From an uncultured bacterium (lineage in GTDB: Bacteria > Planctomycetota > UBA1135 > GCA-002686595): DNA of 64,000 nt. Each line of letters begins with the position of its first letter. The stretch's first letter is position 1. Location: assembly GCA_938075305.1 (NCBI GenBank), contig CALJGV010000007.1, positions 339,547 through 403,546 on the forward strand, given 5' to 3'. A program made the translations under genes and the position numbers. Under the pieces are notes generated by a model, which was not told the origin of the DNA, ran no database searches, and worked only from the letters and a program-made list of their open reading frames with translations. Of the stretch, positions 16,537 to 23,780 are shown one piece after another.

Positions 16537-17706
16537 TCAGAGGAACGGGTCGATGGCCTTGCGGAGGTTGGGGGTCTTCATCTTCGCGATGGCTCGCACC
16601 TGGATCTGGCGGATGCGCTCGAGGCTGACTCCGAGCTTGGCCGCGACCTCGCTGAGGGTGTGCTCGCGCGGCTGGTTGATCCCGAAGCGCAGCTCGATGA
16701 CGAAGCGCTCCCGGTCGGAGAGCCGCTCCATGGCGTCATGGATGCCCTCCTCCAGGGTGATGTCCTCCATCCCGGTCGAATAAACCGTCCCCTCGTCCGC
16801 CTGGCCGAGGACCTCCGCGAGGCCGCCAGAGGCATCGTCCCCCGAGCTGAACGGGGAGTCGATGGAGAGCGTCGAGCGGCTTGCCGCCAGCGCGCTCTCC
16901 ACGAGGTGCTCTCCGAGGTCCGCTTCCTCTGCGATGGCAGAGATAGGAGCGTCGGGCCCGAGCTTGTCCACGGCGGCGCGGACGTGCTTCATCGCCTTCT
17001 GGAGATAGACCGGGACCCGGACGGTCTGGCCGTTGTTGTAAAGGTAGCTCCGATAGGCCTGGTTCAGCCAGTGGACCGCGTAGGTGCGGAAGAGCAGCCC
17101 GCGCTTCCAGTCGAAGCCGTCCACCGCGCGGAAGAGCGCGGCGGAGCCCTCCTGGATCAGGTCCAGCCTCGAGACGCCGAGATGCGCGTAGCGCTCCACG
17201 TTGATGATCGCGAGGTACAGGTTCCGCTCCACCAGCTCGGTGCGCATGTGGTGCAGCTCGAGCCAGCGCCGGCAGACGTTCTCCGGCAACGAGCAGGCCG
17301 CGGACTCGACGTCACGGTAGGTGGCGGGGTCGTACTTGACCTTGCCGTCGATGTCCTCACTCGAGAGCCCCGCTGACTTGAGCGCGTGCTCCAGGCGGAA
17401 CTGCGCGAACTCGATGCGCCGGGCGTGGCGCGCCTCTTCCACGCGATCCATGATCGTGAGGTTGTCGATCTCGGCCCGCAGCTGCTCCTCGATCGAGGCC
17501 ACGCCCGTCCGGGGTGCCTCGTCGTCTCGCTGAACCTCCGGCTTGCGCCAGGACGCCGGGTCACGGAGCTCGAGGTCGACCTGCTGCCGGTTCCAGTCCT
17601 GGCCGCGACGCTTCGCCTTCGCGGCGAAGCTGTCGGGCTCCTCCGCGTAACGGTCGAGGATGCGGTCGAGCTCTTCGAGGCTCTTGATTGATCGAGTGAC
17701 GGTCAT
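16537..17706 (-). CDS. RNA polymerase sigma factor, sigma-70 family (RpoD-like, no region 1.1)
   Basis: A 389-residue sigma factor. Region 2 is at about residues 158-228, with LDLIQEGSAALFRAVDGFDW and the promoter-melting stretch FRTYAVHWLNQAYRSYLYN. Region 3 follows from QTVRVPVYLQKAMK to about residue 300. Region 4 is at about 325-380, with the helix-turn-helix TLSEVAAKLGVSLERIRQIQ. The N-terminal 80 residues are charged and do not look like region 1.1. The core is close to group 1/2 sigma factors, but region 2.4 (HWLNQAYRSYLYNN) differs from the housekeeping WWIRQAI type, suggesting an alternative factor. It is a single gene, preceded by a long gene-free stretch. Target promoters are unknown. 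Confidence 0.9.
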   Translation of the reverse strand: MTVTRSIKSLEELDRILDRYAEEPDSFAAKAKRRGQDWNRQQVDLELRDPASWRKPEVQRDDEAPRTGVASIEEQLRAEIDNLTIMDRVEEARHARRIEFAQFRLEHALKSAGLSSEDIDGKVKYDPATYRDVESAACSLPENVCRRWLELHHMRTELVERNLYLAIINVERYAHLGVSRLDLIQEGSAALFRAVDGFDWKRGLLFRTYAVHWLNQAYRSYLYNNGQTVRVPVYLQKAMKHVRAAVDKLGPDAPISAIAEEADLGEHLVESALAASRSTLSIDSPFSSGDDASGGLAEVLGQADEGTVYSTGMEDITLEEGIHDAMERLSDRERFVIELRFGINQPREHTLSEVAAKLGVSLERIRQIQVRAIAKMKTPNLRKAIDPFL

Positions 17707-18130
17707 TTTCGTTCTCCGGGGCGTCCCAAGCGCGACGACTCGACAGCGCCGATTTGACGCGCGTCAGGTTGGTCGGTTTGGGGTGGCCCGTCTTTCAGGT
17801 TGGGTGCCCTGCGCGCCGCAACCTGCGACGGGGAAGGCTCCCTTGGAGAAAGCCAGTACGAGCGCCATGCCGAATCGTCTTCTACGACTTCCCCGGGGGG
17901 ATCTGCGCCGCGCTGCCCTTCGCCGCTGTGTTCGCCCTCTCTACGCAGCCTGACGCCGAATAGTTGGGTTCTTGTGCGTTGAAAGAGAGTGATCGGCGGG
18001 GCTTATGACCCTCCTGGGAGGCCCTGGCGCGGGGCGCGATACGAGAGGCTTACCGCCCCCTCACGATTCGGCCGAGCGGGGCCCACTGCCATCGGGGCAG
18101 GTCGCCCTCCCAGAGCGAGAAAGAGGCGCC
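17707..18130. other. Gene-free region upstream of the sigma factor gene
   Basis: About 420 bases without a convincing gene; short open frames exist in all three plus-strand phases but have no family resemblance. The base composition is less GC-extreme than the genes around it. It should hold the sigma-factor promoter on the minus strand, but I could not pick a single convincing box. Confidence 0.5.
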
Positions 18131-18174
18131 AAAAGGGCAGCGGCCGCACCCCCTCGCTGGGGGTGCGGCCGCTG
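18131..18174 (-). terminator. Rho-independent terminator of the acyl-CoA dehydrogenase gene
   Basis: Perfect 16-pair stem (18138-18153 with 18159-18174) and a TCGCT loop. On the minus strand it is followed by CCCTTTTGG. It lies 66 bases past the stop at 18240, and is one of the best terminators in the window. Confidence 0.85.
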
Positions 18175-18239
18175 TGCAAGAACGCCCAAGCGGCGGGTCG
18201 TCGCGCGACCTTCCGCCGTGGGCCAGGGGCGCGCAGCGA

Positions 18240-19496
18240 TCAGGCGTTGATGTCCTCGGCCCCGTAGCGCTCCTGGGTCTCCGTGGGGATGAACTCCTTG
18301 AGGTGCTCGAGCTCGCCCGCCTCGCGGATGAGGTGTCGCGCGATGACGATCCGCTGCACCTGGTTGGTGCCCTCGTAGATCTGGAGGATCTTGGCGTCGC
18401 GGAAGAACTTGGCGATCGGATAGTCCTCCATGAAGCCGTAGCCCCCGAAGACCTGCACCGCGTCGGTGGCGACCTCCATCGCGACGTCGCTGGACAGGCA
18501 CTTGGCCATGGCCGCCATCTTGGAGTTCATGGGATTCGGGCCCTTCTCGTCGATCGCGGCCGCGGCTGCGTACGTCAGCTGCCTCGCCGACTCCGTCTTC
18601 ATCGCCATGTCCGCGAGCATCTTCTGCACCATCTGGTGCTGGCTGATGGGCACCTTGAACTGCACGCGGCGGTTGGCGTAGACGTTGGCGAGGTCGAGCG
18701 CCCCCTGTGAGGCGCCCACGGCCTGAGCTGCGACACCAGGACGCGCGTGGTCGAGCGTCATCATGGCGTGCTTGAAGCCCATGCCCTCCCGGCCGCCGAT
18801 GAGGTTCTCAGCCGGGACTCGCACGTTGTCGAAGTGGGTCTCGACCACGGGGACACCGCGGATTCCCATCTTGTTCTCGATCTTCTTGATCTCGAACCCG
18901 GGGGTTCCCTTCTCGACGATGAAGGCGCTGATCCGGCGCGATCGGGACGTGGGGTCGGTGACGGCGAAGACGGAATAGATGTCGGCGATGCCGCCGTTGG
19001 TCGTCCACTTCTTCTCGCCGTTGATGATGTAGTCGTCGCCGTCCTTGACCGCCGTCACGGCGAGCCCGCTGGCGTCGGAGCCGGCGAACTTCTCGGAGAG
19101 GCAGAACGCGACGAACTTCTCACCGTTGCCGATCAGCGGCAGGTACTTCTTCTTCTGTTCTTCGGTTCCGCCGAGCACGATCGGGAAGGACCCGAGGGCG
19201 TTCACCGCGAAGGCGACGCCGAAGCCAGAGTCCGCCTTGGCGAGTTCCTCCGCGATCAACGACAGGGCCAGGACGCCGGCGCTGTGTCCGCCGTACTCCT
19301 TGGGGATCCAGGTCTTGAAGAGGCCGGCCTTGGCGAGGGCTTGAGCCGCCTCCATGTTGTACTCGTGCTTCTCGTCGAGCTCGGCGGCCTTGGGGCGCAC
19401 GACCTCGTCTGCGATCTTTCGGGCCAGGGCCTGGAGCTCCAGGGCCTGCTCGCTGAAGACAATGTTCTGCTGCATGACATTCTCGGCGGCCTGCAT
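18240..19496 (-). CDS. Acyl-CoA dehydrogenase
   Basis: FAD flavoenzyme, 418 residues, that introduces the alpha-beta double bond in acyl-CoA thioesters. It shows the FAD/substrate segments FCLSEKFAGSDASGLAVTA and KKWTTNGGIADIY. It also has the RVQFKVPISQHQMVQKMLADM helix, the C-terminal QVFGGYGFMEDYPI, and YEGTNQVQRIVIARH with the catalytic-base Glu of short/medium-chain types. The length is standard, with 10-20 extra residues at the N-terminus if the first Met is used; a second Met (MQQNIVFSE) is an equally good start. It is a single gene, followed by a strong terminator. Chain-length specificity cannot be read; GVPVVETHFDNVRVPAENLIGG is typical of butyryl-type enzymes. Confidence 0.92.
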   Translation of the reverse strand: MQAAENVMQQNIVFSEQALELQALARKIADEVVRPKAAELDEKHEYNMEAAQALAKAGLFKTWIPKEYGGHSAGVLALSLIAEELAKADSGFGVAFAVNALGSFPIVLGGTEEQKKKYLPLIGNGEKFVAFCLSEKFAGSDASGLAVTAVKDGDDYIINGEKKWTTNGGIADIYSVFAVTDPTSRSRRISAFIVEKGTPGFEIKKIENKMGIRGVPVVETHFDNVRVPAENLIGGREGMGFKHAMMTLDHARPGVAAQAVGASQGALDLANVYANRRVQFKVPISQHQMVQKMLADMAMKTESARQLTYAAAAAIDEKGPNPMNSKMAAMAKCLSSDVAMEVATDAVQVFGGYGFMEDYPIAKFFRDAKILQIYEGTNQVQRIVIARHLIREAGELEHLKEFIPTETQERYGAEDINA

Positions 19497-19547
19497 GGGT
19501 CCGGACGCTCCCCGGCGGGGAGATGGACGGCCGCGCTTCGGGCGAAC

Positions 19548-19553
19548 AGTCTA
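19548..19553 (-). promoter_or_regulatory. -10 box (TAGACT) for the acyl-CoA dehydrogenase gene
   Basis: Minus-strand TAGACT, about 51 bases before the start codon and between this gene and the methyltransferase stop. It is the same hexamer as in front of rnc. No clear -35. Confidence 0.35.
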
Positions 19554-19596
19554 AGGGCAGGAACGACCTGCCCGATGTCCAATCCGCGACAGACCC

Positions 19597-20343
19597 TCAG
19601 GAACGCGCCAGGACGACCTGCCGGTCGGCCTCTTCGGGCTCGAAGGGCTCCCCCTCGAAGCTCCCGGCCCGCCCCACCACGCTCAGCCCCCGCGCGGCCA
19701 TGAGGGCGTCCAGCTCGGCCGGCTCGTACATCCGGACCTCCTCACGCCACCGCCGGACCTCGCCGCTGACGAGGGTCAGCTCGACCTCCTTCACGACCCT
19801 GCGGCCCCCGTCCTCCAGGGACCGGCGGGCCTCCAGCACGATGCCGTCGCGCTCCTCCCGGGAGCTCGGACGAAGGCCCCGGCGGATGGCTCCCGGGTTC
19901 ATGAGGTCCATCACCAGCGTGCCGCCCGGCCTCAAGACCCTCGCCATCTCGTCGAGCGCCGCGCCGTCGCCCTCGTCCCCGAGGTACCCGAACGAGGTGA
20001 AGAGGTTGACCACCGCCGCGAAGGACCCCCCGCGGAACGGGAGCGCCCTCATGTCGGCCTGGCCGAGCCGGCCCGAGAGACGCTCTCCGGCCCCCTCCAT
20101 GGTCTCGGAGGACGCGAGGAGATCGAAGGACAGGTCGATGCCGAAGACATCGAACCCCGCCTCGGCGAGGGCGAGGCTGTGGCGGCCGAAGCCGCAGCAG
20201 TCGTCCAGGACGGGCCCCTCTACCCCCGCGAGCACCTCCTCCGCGAGCCAGCGAACCTCGCGCCTCGCTGCCGCCAGGTTGCGGTGGGCGTAGACCTCCC
20301 GGTAATCGCCACGGAAGGCCTCGACGTACCAGGGTGCTGCCAT
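19597..20343 (-). CDS. Class I SAM-dependent methyltransferase
   Basis: A 248-residue methyltransferase. Motif I is degenerate but clear (VLDDCCGFGRHSLALAEAGF), followed by the acidic end of strand 2 (VFGIDLS). Motif II is in FAAVVNLFTSFGY and motif III is the typical VLRPGGTLVMDLMNP. I place the start at the ATG at 20343 (MAAPWYVEAF). The frame is open to 20589, but the extra 82 codons have no family character and TATCCT lies 7 bases before this ATG. The substrate is unknown; it has the look of the Methyltransf_25-like group with small-molecule substrates. It is divergent from dgt across about 205 bases. Confidence 0.88.
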   Translation of the reverse strand: MAAPWYVEAFRGDYREVYAHRNLAAARREVRWLAEEVLAGVEGPVLDDCCGFGRHSLALAEAGFDVFGIDLSFDLLASSETMEGAGERLSGRLGQADMRALPFRGGSFAAVVNLFTSFGYLGDEGDGAALDEMARVLRPGGTLVMDLMNPGAIRRGLRPSSREERDGIVLEARRSLEDGGRRVVKEVELTLVSGEVRRWREEVRMYEPAELDALMAARGLSVVGRAGSFEGEPFEPEEADRQVVLARS

Positions 20344-20350
20344 GACGCAG

Positions 20351-20356
20351 AGGATA
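20351..20356 (-). promoter_or_regulatory. -10 box (TATCCT) abutting the methyltransferase start
   Basis: Minus-strand TATCCT with exactly 7 bases to the ATG at 20343, so transcription would begin at or next to the start codon (a leaderless mRNA). Confidence 0.5.
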
Positions 20357-20476
20357 CGAGCCAGCAGTGAGCCCGCACCACCGCGGACCCCACGCGGATC
20401 GCATAGTTGTCGATCGCTCCGCCGCGCCGGGGAGGGCATGAACAGGGATGCCCATGAAGTCGGTCGGCGGAGAAGG

Positions 20477-20482
20477 TAGTCT
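20477..20482 (+). promoter_or_regulatory. -10 box (TAGTCT) for dgt
   Basis: TAGTCT lies 66 bases before the dgt start, giving a 5' leader of roughly 60 bases. Same TAnnnT pattern as other promoters here. Confidence 0.35.
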
Positions 20483-20548
20483 CCCCGACACCCCGCCCCC
20501 CCTCGCCCGTCAGGGCAAGCGCCCCCGCGCCTGGCGGGTCCAAGGCCC

Positions 20549-21751
20549 ATGAGCGACCCCGCACCCGACTCCATCTGTGACCGCGCCACCCGCGAACGCA
20601 GGGAAGCTGAACAGCTGGCGAGCTACGCCATGCGCAGCGTGGACTCGATCGGCCGCCGCTACCCCGAGTCACCCGACCCCCACCGCACGATCTTCGAGCG
20701 GGACCGCGACCGGATCACCCACTCGACCGCGTTCCGCCGCCTCCAGTACAAGACGCAGGTCTTCCTCAACGACGAGGGCGACCACCACCGCACCCGACTC
20801 TCCCACAGCCTCGAGGTGTGCCAGGTCGCCCGCAGCGTCGCCGGGGTGCTGCGGCTGAACGAGCCCCTCGCCGAGGGCCTGAGCCTCGCTCACGACATCG
20901 GTCACCCGCCGTTCGGCCACCGCGGAGAGTGGGCCCTGAACGACTGCATGGCCGACCATGGCGGGTTCCGGCACAACGCCCAGGTCCTGAGGGTGGTTGA
21001 CGTGCTGGAACGGCGGAGCCCGGACCACCCTGGCCTCAATCTCACCAGGGAGCTGCGAGAGTCCCTGCTCAAGCACGAGAAGCCCGAGGACTGGCCCGAA
21101 GAGTTCGGGCCCAAGCCCCGACACCCCGTGCTTGAGGGCCAGGTCGTCGACCTCGCGGACTCGACGGCCTACAACAAGCACGACATCGAAGACGGCCTCA
21201 GCGCCGGCATGTTCACCGAAGAGACCCTCGAGGCCGAGGTCGAGATCTGGCGCGTCGCACGGAGGCGGATCGAGGAGCGTCACCCGGGCTTCCTGCAGCG
21301 GAGCCCGGAGGACCCGCGGCTCCAGATCGGCAGGACCGCCAACGAGGTGATCGGGATCTGCATCGTGGACCTGTGTCAGGCCACCCTGCGCAACGTCCAG
21401 GACAGCGGCGTCGAGACCACCGCGGACGTTCGCGCGTACCAGACCATGCTCTGCAGCCACTCACGGGAGGTCCAGCCCATGGTCGCCGAGCTGCAGCGCT
21501 TCCTCTACAAGCACTTCTATCGGCACCCCTACCTCCAGGCCTTCCGCGTCTGGGCCAAGACCGTGATCAGCGGCCTGTTCGAGGCCTACGTCTCTGCGCC
21601 CGCCGAGATGTCCCCCTGGTTCCACGAATGGGGCGCGGAGGTCGGCACCGAGCGGGCGATCTGCGACTACATGGCGGGGATGACCGATCGATTTGCCGTG
21701 CAGGAGTACATTCGCCTCATCGGGCCGGTGCCGCCGCTCGAACGACCGTGA
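20549..21751 (+). CDS. dgt: Deoxyguanosinetriphosphate triphosphohydrolase-like protein (dGTPase, HD superfamily)
   Basis: A 400-residue HD-domain phosphohydrolase expected to cleave dGTP (or another dNTP) to the nucleoside and triphosphate, which affects dNTP pool balance. The metal-binding residues are visible in RLSHSLEVCQVARS (H), LAHDIGHPPFGHRGE (HD) and LADSTAYNKHDIEDG (D). The N-terminal YPESPDPHRTIFERDRDRI and HSTAFRRLQYKTQVF are hallmarks of the type-2 Dgt family, and the length is right for it. It stands in front of the selenoprotein gene with a 78-base gap and may be co-transcribed with it. Confidence 0.93.
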   Translation: MSDPAPDSICDRATRERREAEQLASYAMRSVDSIGRRYPESPDPHRTIFERDRDRITHSTAFRRLQYKTQVFLNDEGDHHRTRLSHSLEVCQVARSVAGVLRLNEPLAEGLSLAHDIGHPPFGHRGEWALNDCMADHGGFRHNAQVLRVVDVLERRSPDHPGLNLTRELRESLLKHEKPEDWPEEFGPKPRHPVLEGQVVDLADSTAYNKHDIEDGLSAGMFTEETLEAEVEIWRVARRRIEERHPGFLQRSPEDPRLQIGRTANEVIGICIVDLCQATLRNVQDSGVETTADVRAYQTMLCSHSREVQPMVAELQRFLYKHFYRHPYLQAFRVWAKTVISGLFEAYVSAPAEMSPWFHEWGAEVGTERAICDYMAGMTDRFAVQEYIRLIGPVPPLERP

Positions 21752-21829
21752 CCCTCCGGGGGTAGTGGCGCGCCGACACCCAGGCGTCCCCGCCAACTGG
21801 CCCCCACAAACTCCAACCCAATACAGGCC

Positions 21830-22180
21830 ATGGCCAAGCGAATCGACTGGATCTATCACCGTAAGGGCTGAACCAGCTGCAAGCGCGCCGACGCGTTCCT
21901 CGAGAACGCCGGCGTGACCGTCCGTGAGACGGTCAATGCAGCCAAGGAACGGATCGGCGAAGCGGACCTCGCGGAGCTGTTCGAAGGAAGCCGGAAGGTG
22001 ACCGCGGCCAAGGGCAAGAAGGTCGTGGTCCTCGACCTCGTCAAGGACCCCGATGCCCACCAGCAGCTCGCGTCCATCGCCCTCGGGCCCACCGGCAACC
22101 TGCGCGCGCCGAGCGCACGCATTGGCAAGAACTGGCTGATCGGATTCAACGAGGACGAGTTCGCCAAGGTCTTCGGCTGA
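21830..22180 (+). CDS. ArsC-family selenoprotein (in-frame UGA decoded as selenocysteine)
   Basis: A 116-residue ArsC/Spx-type thioredoxin-fold protein if the TGA at 21869-21871 is read as selenocysteine (residue 14). The reading runs from the ATG at 21830: MAKRIDWIYHRKG, then Sec, then TSCKRADAFLENAGV. Sec and Cys17 form a U-x-x-C pair exactly where ArsC-like reductases have their redox Cys. The frame then runs unbroken to the TGA at 22178 and shows ArsC-family segments (VRETVNAAKERIGEADLAEL, the Arg/Pro segment NLRAPSARIGKNWLIGF). A caller that ignores Sec would start at the GTG at 21914 and lose the active site. A UGA-proximal hairpin lies at 21884-21916 and a terminator follows the gene. 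The reductase substrate is unknown; arsenate is not implied. Confidence 0.88.
21884..21916 (+). promoter_or_regulatory. Candidate bacterial SECIS hairpin
   Basis: Thirteen-pair stem starting 12 bases after the UGA: 21884-21890 pair with 21910-21916 and 21893-21898 with 21904-21909. There is an AC bulge (21891-21892) and a five-base loop CTCGA 27 bases after the UGA. Position and size fit the loose bacterial SECIS model; the loop lacks the expected early G, so the match is partial. Chance folding of GC-rich coding sequence cannot be excluded. Confidence 0.5.
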
Positions 22181-22201
22181 TCCGTCTCCGTGAAGACCCG
22201 G

Positions 22202-22238
22202 GCGCCCGGGCTGTCTCCATCCGGGGCAGCCCGGGCGC
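22202..22238 (+). terminator. Terminator after the selenoprotein gene
   Basis: Perfect 12-pair stem GCGCCCGGGCTG/CAGCCCGGGCGC with a 13-base loop, starting 21 bases past the stop and followed by TCTCGCGTTTC. Confidence 0.75.
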
Positions 22239-22319
22239 TCTCGCGTTTCAGATCCGACCTGCGCCGCGGTCCCGCCCGCTCCAGGTCAAGGCGCGCGGGC
22301 AGCAAGGCCGATCCACCGG

Positions 22320-23780
22320 GTGAACGTCCGTCGCCGAAGCAGCGCTGCCAAGGGGGAGCGGATCGTCGCCCACCTGGAGTGCACCTTGGCCCACACCACC
22401 GCCTCGAGCCCGCCGCGCGCCGCCCACCTGGCGCTCGACTCGAATTCCGTGACCCCCGTCGAGTCGGCCGTGCAGAGGTTCCTCGGGACCCTCCGCGGCG
22501 CGGACATCCCGATCGTCGCGATGGCCGGCTCCCGCTTCGCTCCTGTGCTCCGCGACCCCCTCGGCCTGCAGCTCATGTGCCTACCCAGGCACCTCGACCG
22601 GGTCCACAGGTTCCTCGAGCACGCGCTCCAGGCCGAGGGGGTCTCCATCGTCTGGTCACAGCGTGAGGTCGCCGCCATTCGGTTCCAGCTCTACGCGTTC
22701 TGCGGCAACGACCGCCACCACCACCTGCGGGTCGAAGTCACGACCCGGCGCGAGTTCAGGGGGATCCCCTACCTCGAGGCCGATGAGGTCTTCCGCAACC
22801 GTGACACGAGCCGCTCTCCCCACCGACCGGCCGCGGTCATCGGGACCCTGGCCCACTTCTTGCCCGCCTACCTGCGCTCCGGACACGTCGAGCGAGAGTC
22901 CACGACCCGCCTGGTGACCACGGGCGAGACGCACCCCGCGCAGCTACGCGCCGTGCTGGGCAGGATGGTCGGGACCAAGGCAGCGGAGAGCTTCACCGCC
23001 GCCCTCCGCGACTCGGAGCTCTCGAGCCTGGTCAAGGAGGCTCCGCGCTTCCGGCGTGCCCTCATACGGCGATCCCTCGTCCGCCACCCGTTCAGGACGC
23101 TGCGCGCCCTCGGTCACCTGCTCCTCGGCGGTGAACGAGAGGGCCCCGGATTCCTCGTGGCGGTCATCGGCCCGGAGGGAGCAGACACCGACGCGCTCGT
23201 TACGGAGATGCGCACGGAGCTGCACGCGCCGTTCGGCAGCAGCTCGGTCGCCTCTCTCACCTCGCCCTTGCCCCTGTCCCACGGAGATGGGGAGCCCGCG
23301 GTCGGCGCGCTCGCCTCCCTCTGGCGCGCGTTCCGCAACTACCGTCTCTTCCAGCGTGCGTACCGCGAGTCGGTCGACCCGGCCCTGCGAAACGGTGGAG
23401 CCGTCGTGGTGAACGGATGGGTCGACGAGTGGGCGCTGGAGCCCGAGCGGTTCGGCCTCCGCCGCGGCGCGGCCTCCGCCCGCTGGTTCAGCGGCCGCGT
23501 TCGACGCCCCGACGTCACCCTGGTCTGTTCGCCGACGTCGACCGAACTCATGCGCCGCCGGCCTGGGCTCTCACGCCGTGAGGCCCTGACCCTCACCGCC
23601 GCCTACGAGGCCTACGCCGCGCAGCAGCCCACGGCCTTCGCCGTGCCCTGCGAGGGCGGAGAGGAGCCCGCGGTGGGTCTGGCCATGGCCGCGACCCTCG
23701 CCGGCCTGGAGTCGCTCTCCCCCGGCGCCGCGCTACTCAAGCTCACCGGGCGGGAGCAGGCCGCATCCCAGACCGACTGA
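22320..23780 (+). CDS. Thymidylate-kinase-like protein with degenerate P-loop
   Basis: A 486-residue protein of uncertain function. Residues 1-270 include a conserved-looking nucleotidyltransferase/hydrolase-like region (MAGSRFAPVLRDPLGLQLMC, RFQLYAFCGNDRHHHLRVEV). From about 278 it resembles the thymidylate-kinase-like P-loop proteins of surface-polysaccharide clusters: FLVAVIGPEGADTDALVTEM sits where GPDGAGKST is expected, and VVVNGWVDEW and VTLVCSPTSTELMRRRPG follow as strand-helix units. The Lys and Ser/Thr of the P-loop are lost, so ATP binding is doubtful. The start is GTG at 22320 with no strong ribosome-binding site; it could lie slightly elsewhere. It overlaps the next gene by TGATG, so the two work together. 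Confidence 0.7.
   Translation: MNVRRRSSAAKGERIVAHLECTLAHTTASSPPRAAHLALDSNSVTPVESAVQRFLGTLRGADIPIVAMAGSRFAPVLRDPLGLQLMCLPRHLDRVHRFLEHALQAEGVSIVWSQREVAAIRFQLYAFCGNDRHHHLRVEVTTRREFRGIPYLEADEVFRNRDTSRSPHRPAAVIGTLAHFLPAYLRSGHVERESTTRLVTTGETHPAQLRAVLGRMVGTKAAESFTAALRDSELSSLVKEAPRFRRALIRRSLVRHPFRTLRALGHLLLGGEREGPGFLVAVIGPEGADTDALVTEMRTELHAPFGSSSVASLTSPLPLSHGDGEPAVGALASLWRAFRNYRLFQRAYRESVDPALRNGGAVVVNGWVDEWALEPERFGLRRGAASARWFSGRVRRPDVTLVCSPTSTELMRRRPGLSRREALTLTAAYEAYAAQQPTAFAVPCEGGEEPAVGLAMAATLAGLESLSPGAALLKLTGREQAASQTD

Noticed and set aside
17707..18239. Three overlapping short plus-strand open frames
   Set aside because: No family resemblance, no start signals, and part of the stretch is occupied by a strong minus-strand terminator.
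21752..21913. Reading the TGA at 21869 as the stop of a 13-codon peptide with a separate gene from 21914
   Set aside because: The codons on both sides of the TGA form a continuous ArsC-like protein with the redox motif at the TGA, so a selenocysteine codon is the better explanation.
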